Origin: Ancalomicrobiaceae bacterium S20
Lineage (GTDB): Bacteria; Pseudomonadota; Alphaproteobacteria; Rhizobiales; Ancalomicrobiaceae
NCBI GenBank assembly: GCA_040269895.1
Contig: CP158568.1
Coordinates: 2,946,716-3,010,715 of the forward strand
Direction of reading: 5' to 3'
Length of the DNA stretch: 64,000 nucleotides
Positions 1 to 7,515 of the stretch are shown here, in pieces (within the stretch, counting starts at the first letter, position 1; the number at the start of each line of letters is the position of its first letter). The notes beneath the pieces are model-generated. The model was not told the DNA's origin. It was given only the letters and a program-made list of their open reading frames with translations, and searched no databases. The position numbers and the translations under genes are program-made.

Positions 1-1
1 C

Positions 2-1042
2 GCCTCGCTGACGCTGCTGTGGTGGTACGGCGACGCGCTCGGCCTGCTGATCGTCACGCCGCTGCTGCTCGCGGTCCTCGATCCGCCAGAGACCGAGCCG
101 AGCACCACCGCCTTCGATGCGGTGGTGGTGGTCGCGACCTGCGGGGTCGCGGTGCTGATCCTATCGGGTCTACCGACGCGGATCATCGGCGACGTGTCGC
201 CGACCCCGACCGCGCTGCTGCCGGCCGTGCTGTTCATCGCGGCGCGCTACGGGCCGCGCGGCACGGCGCTGCTCGTCGCGGCGCTGTCGGTCGGCACGGC
301 GTGGTCGCAAGCGGCCGGACACGCGCCGTTCGGGCCCGGCGAGACGCATGCGACGGTCCTGCGCATTCAGGAGTTCGTGGTCACGCTGTCGATCGTCGGC
401 ATGGGCTTCGCCCTGCTGCTCGCCGAGCAGCGGGGGCACGCACGGGTGCTCGAGGAGCACGTGCGCGAACGCACGGCGGCGCTCGAGGAGACCAACCGCA
501 AGCTCTCCCGGCTGAGTGCGACCGACGGCCTGACCGGCCTCGCCAACCGGCGCCGCTTCGATCAGACGCTGGCCGAGGTCTGCGCGGTCGGCCGCGCCGA
601 CGGGGAGCCCGTCGCCGTGGCGCTGATCGACGTCGACCACTTCAAGGCCTACAACGACACCTATGGCCACCTCGCCGGCGACGACTGCCTGCGACGCATC
701 GCGGAGGATCTGGCTGCCGCCGCGCAGATGCACGGGGGGCAGGCGGCGCGTTTCGGCGGCGAGGAGTTCGCCATCGTGTTCAGCGGGCTTTCCGGCGAGA
801 CGGCGGCGATGATCGCGGTCGATCTCTGCCGCGACATCCGCGCCCGCGCAGACGTGCATCGGGCCTCGGCCTTCGGCGTCGTGACGGTCAGTATCGGCGT
901 GGCGGCCGCCATCGGCAGTGCGGCGAGCCCGGCGCGGCTGCTCGAGCGCGCCGATGCCGCGCTCTATCGGGCCAAGAGCGCCGGCCGTAGCCGCGTCGAG
1001 ATCGACCGCGGGGCGCAGCCCATGCTGATCGTCCAGGCGTGA
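2..1042 (+). CDS. MASE1-GGDEF diguanylate cyclase, 5' end outside window
   Basis: Partial gene whose start lies before base 1; the frame is open from base 2. The first residues (WWYGDALGLLIVTPLLL) are typical of the last part of a MASE1 membrane sensor domain. Further hydrophobic segments follow, then a short linker (residues ALEETNRKLSRLSATDGLTG) and a GGDEF domain with an intact GGEEF active site at about 755-769. The protein should make cyclic di-GMP from two GTP at the inner membrane. No RxxD inhibitory site is seen at the expected place before GGEEF, so product inhibition through the classical I-site is not expected (inference). It converges on the SDR-like gene 25 bases downstream. Confidence 0.9.
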   Translation, partial: ASLTLLWWYGDALGLLIVTPLLLAVLDPPETEPSTTAFDAVVVVATCGVAVLILSGLPTRIIGDVSPTPTALLPAVLFIAARYGPRGTALLVAALSVGTAWSQAAGHAPFGPGETHATVLRIQEFVVTLSIVGMGFALLLAEQRGHARVLEEHVRERTAALEETNRKLSRLSATDGLTGLANRRRFDQTLAEVCAVGRADGEPVAVALIDVDHFKAYNDTYGHLAGDDCLRRIAEDLAAAAQMHGGQAARFGGEEFAIVFSGLSGETAAMIAVDLCRDIRARADVHRASAFGVVTVSIGVAAAIGSAASPARLLERADAALYRAKSAGRSRVEIDRGAQPMLIVQA

Positions 1043-1067
1043 GTGCAGTCGAGACGCTGAACCCGTT

Positions 1068-2015
1068 TCAGGTCCGCACGCGGTGGCGGAACCACGCGGC
1101 CGTGGTCCGCAGCCCGGTCTCGAACGGCGTCGGGTCGTTCCAGAAGTGCCGGGCGAACTTCGATCCGTCGACAATCAGCGGCTCGCGGAACTGGTGTCGC
1201 AGTTCCTCGATCTCGGCGAGATCGGGCCTGAACAGACCGGCGATCGGCAGCAGGAAGGCCGGCAGGCTGCGGACCCGCGCGGGCACGCCGAGGATCTCGG
1301 CGGTCAGCGCGATCAGTTCGCGCGAGGTGCGGGTCGGCGCGTTGGGCACGTGCCAGGCCTGACCGTAGGCGCTGTCCGGCGCGCCGAGCAGGCTCTCGAG
1401 CGCGCGAGCGAAATCGGCGACATAGGCGTAGTCGTGGGGCACGTCGGGCGAGCCGATCCACTGGGCCGCCCTGCCCTGCGCGAGGCGTCCGACGGTCGGG
1501 TCGCCGAGCCAGGACGACAGGGCGAACGGGCCATAGAAGTCCGGCGCCCGGACCGCGGTCGCGAGCACCCGGCCCTTGGCATGGGCCTCCTGCCACATCT
1601 CGGTGATCTCGGCGCGGACGCGCCCCTTCGGGCCGACCGGCCGCATCGGCAGATCCTCCGTCAGCGGACCGTCGAAGGGGCCGTACATGTAGAGATTGTC
1701 GGCGAAGATGAAGCGGGCGCTCGCGGCCTCTGCGGCCTCCAGCATCGCCTCCATGGCCTTCGGCCACTGCGTCTGCCAGATCGCGGTGCGGTACGGCAGG
1801 CCGATGGTCGAGATCAGCGTATCGGCACCCTTGGTCGCCGAACGCAGCGATGCCGCGTCGAAGACATCACCCTTGCGATAGGTGACGCCGCGCGGCAGTC
1901 CTTCCGGCGAGTGGCGCTGCACCACGGTGACGCGCGCGCCGACCGCCGCGAGTCGTTCGGTCAGCGACCGTCCGACCGGGCCGTAACCGAGCACCACCAC
2001 GCCGACGCCTTCCAT
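1068..2015 (-). CDS. NAD(P)-dependent epimerase/dehydratase-like (atypical SDR) protein
   Basis: A 315-residue protein with an N-terminal Rossmann nucleotide-binding motif (VVLGYGPVGRSL, near residues 6-17), consistent with the NmrA/atypical short-chain dehydrogenase group. A segment near residues 105-115 (DNLYMYG) sits where extended SDRs carry the catalytic tyrosine, but the usual YxxxK pair is not obvious. The enzyme may therefore be a non-classical reductase, or a binder rather than a catalyst. The C-terminal half (residues about 200-260) looks like the substrate-binding part of sugar or terpenoid epimerases. The substrate cannot be read from sequence. It stands alone between a GGDEF gene and the DedA gene. 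Confidence 0.8.
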   Translation of the reverse strand: MEGVGVVVLGYGPVGRSLTERLAAVGARVTVVQRHSPEGLPRGVTYRKGDVFDAASLRSATKGADTLISTIGLPYRTAIWQTQWPKAMEAMLEAAEAASARFIFADNLYMYGPFDGPLTEDLPMRPVGPKGRVRAEITEMWQEAHAKGRVLATAVRAPDFYGPFALSSWLGDPTVGRLAQGRAAQWIGSPDVPHDYAYVADFARALESLLGAPDSAYGQAWHVPNAPTRTSRELIALTAEILGVPARVRSLPAFLLPIAGLFRPDLAEIEELRHQFREPLIVDGSKFARHFWNDPTPFETGLRTTAAWFRHRVRT

Positions 2016-2095
2016 GAATCCTCCGAAAGAACCGCTCTCGCCGATCGCGCCCGCGTCCTATAGCTCCTGCCATAGCACGGCCGACGCGCCGGTGA

Positions 2096-2746
2096 TCAGC
2101 GACCGTTCGTCTCGTCTTGTTCTCCACGCGCCAAGGCGGGCGCCTTTCGGCGGATCAGCCACCAGGCAGCGGCGAGGCCGACGAGCAGCAGAATGCCGAT
2201 CGTGCCGGCCTCCCAGACATGGCCCTCGCCGACCAGCTGGTAGACGATGCTCGCGGCGGCCCCCGGCGCGACCAGCACGGGGATCCACGCGATCGCCGAG
2301 AGCGTGTTGAAGAACTGGAACGGCCAATGCGGCATGGCCAATATGCCGGCGGCGAGCGGCACGCTCGCCCTGAGCGGGCCGATGAAGCGGCCGAAGAACA
2401 CCGCCGCCCAGCCCCAGCGCGAGAATACGCGCTCGCCGGCGGCGAGCAGCTCCGGATGGCGGCGGAACGGCCAGATGTCATGCGCCCGGGGTCCGAGCCA
2501 GCGGCCGACCCAGAACGAGATGCCGTCGCCGAGTACCGCGCCAATGGTGCCGCCGACGAAAACGTCGAAGAACGGCAGCACGCCGGTTCCGACCAGCGTG
2601 CCGGCGGCGATCATGACGGTGGTCGCGGGGATCAGCACGCCGATGAAGGCGAGCGACTCGCCGAAGGCCATCAGGCCGAACACCACGCCGGCCCACTCGT
2701 GATGGGCCTCGATGAACTGCAGAATCGAATCGACGGAGATATCCAA
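2096..2746 (-). CDS. DedA family membrane protein (SNARE-associated/VTT domain)
   Basis: A protein of about 216 residues with several hydrophobic helices and the DedA/VTT pattern: an early GESLAFIGVLIPATT stretch, a glycine-rich re-entrant segment (FVGGTIGAVLGDGISFWVGR) and FFGRFIGPLRASVPLAAGI in the middle. DedA proteins sit in the inner membrane, and members of the family act in lipid carrier or phospholipid transport and in envelope homeostasis. I prefer a TTG start at 2746 because GGAG lies about eight bases upstream and the product then begins LDISVDSILQFIE, as relatives do. The first ATG, at 2794, has no ribosome-binding site and adds 16 unlikely residues. It is followed on the same strand by the SDR-like gene. 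Confidence 0.85.
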   Translation of the reverse strand: MDISVDSILQFIEAHHEWAGVVFGLMAFGESLAFIGVLIPATTVMIAAGTLVGTGVLPFFDVFVGGTIGAVLGDGISFWVGRWLGPRAHDIWPFRRHPELLAAGERVFSRWGWAAVFFGRFIGPLRASVPLAAGILAMPHWPFQFFNTLSAIAWIPVLVAPGAAASIVYQLVGEGHVWEAGTIGILLLVGLAAAWWLIRRKAPALARGEQDETNGR

Positions 2747-2966
2747 GGTCGGCTCCGGTTCCGGCCGGACGATCGCGCCGACCGCCGCCAACATAGGTGC
2801 TCGACGGAAGATCGGACAGGGGCGCGAATGCGGATGGCCTCCCGACAGGCCGACCGCGACGCGCTAGCGCTCGGGACTTGTGCCGTAGGTCACACGGCGG
2901 CTGCGGCGGCACGCTAGAGTGCAACGGATGTCGCCGCCGCGACGTCATCACGGTCCCGGGTGTTCC

Positions 2967-3443
2967 ATGAGCAGCAAGAAGCCACGATCGGTCGCTGTCG
3001 ATCTGCTGATCCAGGACTATGGCGCCTTTCTCGGGATCGACAATCTCGCTTTCGATGACGAGAATCTGCTCGCCTTCAACATCGAAGGCAGCGAGATCAC
3101 GCTCGATTGCCGATCCGAATCGATCGGCATCTTGCTCAAATCCCTGATGGCGATCCCGACCGACAGGGTCACGCCCGATCTGCTGTTCGCGCTGCACGGC
3201 ATCAACTACGTGGCAGCGTCGCGGGGCATGGGTTCGGTGCTGCTCGACCAGGACTTCGGCGCCTGGGTCTGGATCGACCGGATCGACCCGCGCAGTCTGA
3301 CGGCTGCCACTTTGCACGAGGTCCTCAATCGCGCGGCGAGCGCCGTCGCGTTCTGGAACCGCGAGATTCCCGATCTGCTCGGCCGTCTCGAAGCGCAGAC
3401 GCCATACGAGCCGGCGGCCGACTTTTCAATGATCCGCGTCTGA
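2967..3443 (+). CDS. CesT-family type III secretion chaperone-like protein
   Basis: A small 158-residue acidic protein resembling Tir/CesT class I type III secretion chaperones. It has an N-terminal helix (VAVDLLIQDYGAFLGI), a beta-rich core (LLAFNIEGSEITLDC), a LLKSLMAIP helix, a second beta stretch (GMGSVLLDQDFGAWVWID) and a C-terminal helix ending FWNREIPDLLGRL. Such chaperones dimerise and bind the N-terminal part of a secreted substrate. The gene lies 17 bases upstream of a repeat-bearing protein that is a natural candidate substrate. I chose the ATG at 2967; a GTG at 2919 and an ATG at 2928 are in frame but add arginine- and proline-rich residues foreign to the family. No other type III secretion gene is visible in the window. 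The family call rests on pattern recognition. Confidence 0.7.
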   Translation: MSSKKPRSVAVDLLIQDYGAFLGIDNLAFDDENLLAFNIEGSEITLDCRSESIGILLKSLMAIPTDRVTPDLLFALHGINYVAASRGMGSVLLDQDFGAWVWIDRIDPRSLTAATLHEVLNRAASAVAFWNREIPDLLGRLEAQTPYEPAADFSMIRV

Positions 3444-3460
3444 CCGGAGGGGGAACGGCA

Positions 3461-4651
3461 ATGAGTGGGGTGTCCTCGACCAACGTCTCCGGCCTGTCGC
3501 GCGGGCTCGATCAGATCCTCAAGTCCTCCGGCGAAGGCACGGTCGGGGCGACCTCCGGCTTCGGCGTCACGGTGCAATCGCCGAACTTCCCCGGGATCTC
3601 CAAGGTCGAGAGCCCGTTCAGCCAGGCGTCGCGCGAGCAAGCGCTCGACGCCAAGCTCAATTTCAGCATGGCGCTCAAGGGCGAGTTCGGGCTCAGCGAG
3701 AAGGTGATCAAGTACATCGAGACCAAGATCGACATTCACAGCGACGCGCCGCTCAAACTGTCCGACGCCAAGGAGATCCTGTCCGAGCTGCACGTTCTGA
3801 ACCAGGTCAAGAACGGCACGCTCGACAAGTCGCACATGCAGGGGCTCAAGCACTTCACCCTCGTGCCGAAGCCGAAGGAACAGGTGCAGGAGGCGATGTC
3901 CTACACCTCGCGCCGGTTTGCCGAATTCGGTCTCGACGCGTCGAAGGACGACACGCAGATCGATACGTTCGACAGCTCGTCGAGCTTCGGCCTGATCGAC
4001 GACGAACCCTTGACATCGACGTCCCGGCGCGAGCGGCGTTCCGAGAGCGAGACCATCGTGCCGCAGGGCGGATCGGAGCCCCGGAAGCCGCCGGCCCCGC
4101 CGATGCTGAGCGTCGGCAACACCGGCCTGCAGGACTTTCTGAACAAGATCGGCGGCGACGACAAGGAAACCCGTGAGCCGTCGGACCGGCTGCCGGACCT
4201 CGGCATCGCGCCGAAGGAAGAGCCGAAGCCGAAAGACGCCGGCCCGGTCGTCGTTCCGACGACCTCGCGCGAAGGTCTGTCGCAGCTGGTCGAGGAACTG
4301 CGCAAGCGCGATGGCGAACCGGAGACGAAGACATCACAGCCGGAAACGCCGGACGAGATCCCGCCCAAGTCCGATCCGGTCGCCGAGAAATCCGGCAAGA
4401 CCTCTGAGCCGCCGCCGATGCTGAGCGTCGGCAACAGCGGCATGCAGGACTTCCTGAACAGGATCGGCAACGAAGACAAGGTACCCCGCGAGCCCACCGA
4501 CAAGCTGCCGCGCCTCGGCATCGCCCCCAAGGAAGAACCCAAGCCGAAAGACACGGGCCCGGTCACTATTCCGAAGAGCTCGAGCGAAGGCCTGTCGATG
4601 CTGGTCGACGAGTTGCGTAAGCGCGACATTGAAACCGGTGGCTCGCGATAG
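3461..4651 (+). CDS. putative chaperone-dependent secreted protein with two 72-residue repeats
   Basis: Not recognised as a named family. The 396-residue protein starts after a strong ribosome-binding site (GGAGGGGG, 3446-3453) directly behind the CesT-like chaperone gene. Residues 1-60 are rich in Ser, Gly and Thr, as in type III secretion signals. Residues about 60-160 form a helical charged domain (LSEKVIKYIETKID ... LSDAKEILSELHVLNQ). From about residue 213 there are two copies of a 72-residue unit (4097-4312 and 4412-4627), 54 of 72 positions identical by my alignment. They are separated by a 33-residue acidic/proline-rich linker. Each unit has PPMLSVGN, a QDFLN amphipathic helix, LGIAPKEEPKPKD and a C-terminal LVxELRKRD helix. 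There are no membrane segments and no Sec signal. It is most likely an effector or secreted adhesin-like substrate (inference). Confidence 0.75.
   Translation: MSGVSSTNVSGLSRGLDQILKSSGEGTVGATSGFGVTVQSPNFPGISKVESPFSQASREQALDAKLNFSMALKGEFGLSEKVIKYIETKIDIHSDAPLKLSDAKEILSELHVLNQVKNGTLDKSHMQGLKHFTLVPKPKEQVQEAMSYTSRRFAEFGLDASKDDTQIDTFDSSSSFGLIDDEPLTSTSRRERRSESETIVPQGGSEPRKPPAPPMLSVGNTGLQDFLNKIGGDDKETREPSDRLPDLGIAPKEEPKPKDAGPVVVPTTSREGLSQLVEELRKRDGEPETKTSQPETPDEIPPKSDPVAEKSGKTSEPPPMLSVGNSGMQDFLNRIGNEDKVPREPTDKLPRLGIAPKEEPKPKDTGPVTIPKSSSEGLSMLVDELRKRDIETGGSR
4097..4627 (+). repeat. in-gene pair of 216-bp direct repeats
   Basis: Two units of exactly 216 bases (4097-4312 and 4412-4627) lie in the same frame, with starts 315 bases apart. 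At protein level they match at 54 of 72 positions. The block GIAPKEEPKPKD is almost unchanged while the rest has drifted, which suggests an old intragenic duplication maintained for function. Confidence 0.85.
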
Positions 4652-4824
4652 TCGAGTGACGCCCCGGAGCACCGATCACATTTGCTCGAAGTGGCCGGAA
4701 GAGGCGCGCTGCGGCGCGGCCGGCCGGGACGTCTCAGCGCTGGATGATTGAATTGGCAGGTGCTATCGCCCACATTAACGTCATCGCCTCGAATGTTCCC
4801 AGAGAGCCCAGCCCCCGAAGTGCC

Positions 4825-5217
4825 ATGCGCCCTATCGCCCATCCCACCACAGACGAGATCAGCCTAGCGGGTCTGCTGCATGCGCTCGCGGATCCGATCC
4901 GTCTCGATATCGTGCGGCGCCTGTGCACGGCCGGATGCGAGATGAATTGCATCACTTCGGCCGCCGACTTGGCCGGCCTGTCCAAATCGACACTGTCGCA
5001 CCATTTCCGCATCCTGCGCGAGGCCGGTCTGGTGCGCAGCGAGCGGCGGGGCGTCGAACTGCTCAACAAGTTGCGCCTCGACGAGATCGAGGCCCGTTTT
5101 CCGGGCTTGCTGCGCAGCATCCTCGCCGCCCGCGATGCGGAGGCTTGTTGCGGACGGAAGAGCGCAACCGTCGAAGACAGCGTGCAGGTGCGGTCGGAGA
5201 TCGTGCTGACGACGTGA
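4825..5217 (+). CDS. ArsR-type winged-helix transcriptional regulator
   Basis: A DNA-binding regulator of about 130 residues with the ArsR/SmtB fold: LLHALADPIRLDIVRRL near the N-terminus and a recognition region SAADLAGLSKSTLSHHFRIL, followed by a wing (GLVRSERRGVELLNKL). Cysteines occur near the domain start (CTAGCEMNC) and in a CC pair near the C-terminus, so metal or redox sensing is possible, but the classical ELCVCDL metal motif is absent. The frame is open back to 4744; I prefer the ATG at 4825, which gives a normal family length, although no good ribosome-binding site marks either start. No target can be assigned from neighbours. It converges on the cyclic-nucleotide-binding gene. Confidence 0.85.
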   Translation: MRPIAHPTTDEISLAGLLHALADPIRLDIVRRLCTAGCEMNCITSAADLAGLSKSTLSHHFRILREAGLVRSERRGVELLNKLRLDEIEARFPGLLRSILAARDAEACCGRKSATVEDSVQVRSEIVLTT

Positions 5218-5270
5218 CGGAGCACGGGACGATCGGGCCGGGAAAGCACCCGGATCGGAAGATCCCCGGA

Positions 5271-5723
5271 TCAGGCGACCGCGCGATCGGCACGTCCCGC
5301 CTCGACGTGATCGGCGACCTGATCGACTCGCGTCCGGAGCCCGGCGAGCAGACGACGCCCCAAGGCGGGCGCGCGCAGCGACAGATCGTTGATCGCCGTG
5401 CGCGGCGCCAGCAGCAAGCGGCTCAGCACTTCAACGCGGACCTCGCATGGCGCGAGCACGTCCAGCATGTCGAGGCCGCCGCCCTGCCACGAGCCGGGTC
5501 GATCCTCGACGATCGTCAGAGGCTCGGACGGGTGCTGCGGAAAACGGAACACCGACCAGCGGCCGACCAGCAGGAACACGAAGTGATTCGGCCGGACCAC
5601 GCGCGAGATCACGACATCGCCGGGATCGACGGTGACGAGGCGCGACCGGTCGAGCAGCCACGCGAGATCGCGATCGGTGACGCCCGCAAAGATCGGGAGT
5701 TCGCGGATCTCTTTCACCGTCAT
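5271..5723 (-). CDS. single-domain cyclic nucleotide-binding protein
   Basis: A protein of about 150 residues made almost only of a cNMP-binding (CRP-like) beta-roll: MTVKEIRELPIFAGVTDRDLAWLLDR at the start, then PGDVVISRVVRPNHFVFLLVGRWSVFR. No helix-turn-helix follows, so it is not a CRP transcription factor; the C-terminal 40 residues look helical. The phosphate-binding-cassette arginine expected in true cAMP binders is not evident, so ligand binding is uncertain. The ATG at 5723 is preceded by GAGGAGG; an upstream in-frame start at 5858 adds 45 residues without support. It may be a stand-alone sensor subunit. Confidence 0.8.
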   Translation of the reverse strand: MTVKEIRELPIFAGVTDRDLAWLLDRSRLVTVDPGDVVISRVVRPNHFVFLLVGRWSVFRFPQHPSEPLTIVEDRPGSWQGGGLDMLDVLAPCEVRVEVLSRLLLAPRTAINDLSLRAPALGRRLLAGLRTRVDQVADHVEAGRADRAVA

Positions 5724-6025
5724 CGGCGCGCCTCCTCGTTCGTCCCGAAGCATCGGCCGCGCAAGCGCGCGTTCGACCTCCCCTAGTGTCGGGCTGGTGT
5801 GTAGTTTCCGCAATGCACAATTTGGCTCAAGACGAAAAGTTGCGACGTCCACAGGCAAGACCTATTCAATTTCCGCCATCCGTCGGACGCTGATCCATCG
5901 CCGCGGTCGCCGCCGCGCGGGACGTCCCGGAGTTTCGCTCGCGCGCCGGTGCGGCTAAGGTCGTCCGACCGCGCCGGGGCCGGCGCCCGTCTCGCTTCTT
6001 CCTCACGACCTCGGAGGTTCGCCGC

Positions 6026-6589
6026 ATGTCCCGCATCGACGGATCAAAACCGTTCATTCCGGTCCGGATCGCCGTCCTGACGATTTCCGACAGCCGCACG
6101 CTCGCGGAGGACCGCTCCGGTCAGGCTCTCGCGGATCGGATCGCCGAGGCCGGTCACGAGCTGGTCGAACGGGCGATCGTGCCCGACGAGATCGAGGAGA
6201 TCCGGCTCGTGGTGAAGGCGTGGATCGATGATCCGGCGATCGATGTGGTGATCACCACGGGCGGCACGGGCTTCACCGGGCGCGACGTGACGCCCGAGGC
6301 GGTCGAGCCGCTGTTCGAGAAGCGCATGGAGGGTTTTTCGGCGATCTTCCATCGGCTTTCGTTCGAGAAGATCGGCACCTCGACGATCCAGTCGCGCGCC
6401 ACCGCCGGTGTCGCGCGATCGACCTTCATCTTCGTGCTGCCGGGTTCGCCCGGTGCCTGCAAGGACGCCTGGGACGGCATCCTGAAGGCACAGTTCGACT
6501 ATCGGCATCAGCCCTGCAATTTCGTAGAGATCATGCCGCGGCTCGACGAGCATCTGAAGCGCGGCAAGCTCAAGCCGACGGCAGGCTGA
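6026..6589 (+). CDS. moaB: molybdenum cofactor biosynthesis protein B
   Basis: A 187-residue MoaB/MogA-type protein. It shows the MPT-binding fold motifs VLTISDSRTLAEDRSGQ, VVITTGGTGFTGRDVTPEAV and FVLPGSPGACKDAWDGIL, and matches the usual MoaB length. In organisms where the function is known, such proteins adenylylate molybdopterin before molybdate insertion, or act as accessory factors to MogA. GGAGG at about 6015 supports the start. No other moa or mod genes are close by, so it appears to stand alone. Confidence 0.93.
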   Translation: MSRIDGSKPFIPVRIAVLTISDSRTLAEDRSGQALADRIAEAGHELVERAIVPDEIEEIRLVVKAWIDDPAIDVVITTGGTGFTGRDVTPEAVEPLFEKRMEGFSAIFHRLSFEKIGTSTIQSRATAGVARSTFIFVLPGSPGACKDAWDGILKAQFDYRHQPCNFVEIMPRLDEHLKRGKLKPTAG

Positions 6590-6647
6590 GAACCCCGCCC
6601 CCCGATATCGCCGCGGGATATCGCCCCATCGTCTCCGCGGCGCCCCG

Positions 6648-7322
6648 TCAGAGCCAGCGCGACCGGACCGGCAGGCCGAGACCGTCGCCGAGCATGGCGA
6701 GCACCTCGCGGAAACTCGGCACGACATCGGCCGAGCCGGGACGGGTCAGCACGACCGCGTTGGCGCGGAGCTTCTGGATCGACCGGCGCGCGATGCGCCG
6801 CACCAGTTCGCCATGGCTTCGCGGCGTCGCGGCGCCGCGGATGCGATCCCAATGCCGGCGCGAGACGACCAGCGCCTGATCGCGCACGGGCCGACCGAGC
6901 AGCCGGCCAACGACGCGGATCGCCCGCTCGACCACGCGCGGGCGCCAGCCGTATTCATCGAAGACGAGTTGGAATGTCGCCGCCTGCCGCTCGGCGCGGC
7001 CGCCGCGCTCCGCCCGTTCGATGAAGCCCGCGACCTCGCGGAACCAGTCGCCCTCGAGGATCACGCCCGGCGACAGGATCATCAGCCAGGGCCCGCGCCG
7101 CGCCGCCTCGGCACCGGCGGTCGCCAGCGTGCCCCAATCGCGCGCCGCGATCACCACGGTACAGCCGGCCGCCTCCGCCACGACGCGCGTGCCGTCGGTC
7201 GAGCCGCCGTCGGCGACCACGACCTCGCGGACAATGCCTTCCGCCGCCGCCGGGACGAGCGCGGCGAGCGTGCGGGCGAGGCCCTCTTCGGAATCGTAGG
7301 TCGGAATGACGACGGAGAGCAT
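6648..7322 (-). CDS. family 2 glycosyltransferase
   Basis: A GT-A fold glycosyltransferase of about 224 residues beginning MLSVVIPTYDSEEGLARTLA, with VVADGGSTDGTRVVAE following as the nucleotide-sugar binding region. The LSPGVILEGDWF stretch stands where the DXD-type motif is expected but lacks a clear DXD. The C-terminal part (RRIARRSIQKLRAN) is basic and may be peripheral to the membrane. Acceptor and donor are unknown. The ATG at 7322 is favoured because the protein then starts exactly at the domain; the frame extends to 7445 without support. It converges on moaB. Confidence 0.82.
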   Translation of the reverse strand: MLSVVIPTYDSEEGLARTLAALVPAAAEGIVREVVVADGGSTDGTRVVAEAAGCTVVIAARDWGTLATAGAEAARRGPWLMILSPGVILEGDWFREVAGFIERAERGGRAERQAATFQLVFDEYGWRPRVVERAIRVVGRLLGRPVRDQALVVSRRHWDRIRGAATPRSHGELVRRIARRSIQKLRANAVVLTRPGSADVVPSFREVLAMLGDGLGLPVRSRWL

Positions 7323-7515
7323 CCGGGGATCTTGATCCAGGCCTCGGGAGGTCGGAGGCTGCGCTTCGCGCGATGCGCCGATCGCTTTGCCGGGAAACGT
7401 CAGATTTCGCCGAAAGCTGCCTCTATCACGGCCCGACGCCGCCACGCCAGCCCAATGGTGCGGCGCTTTGGCAAATGTTCTTGTTTTGTTCGAGGTTTTT
7501 GTCTAGCCTGGGGGC

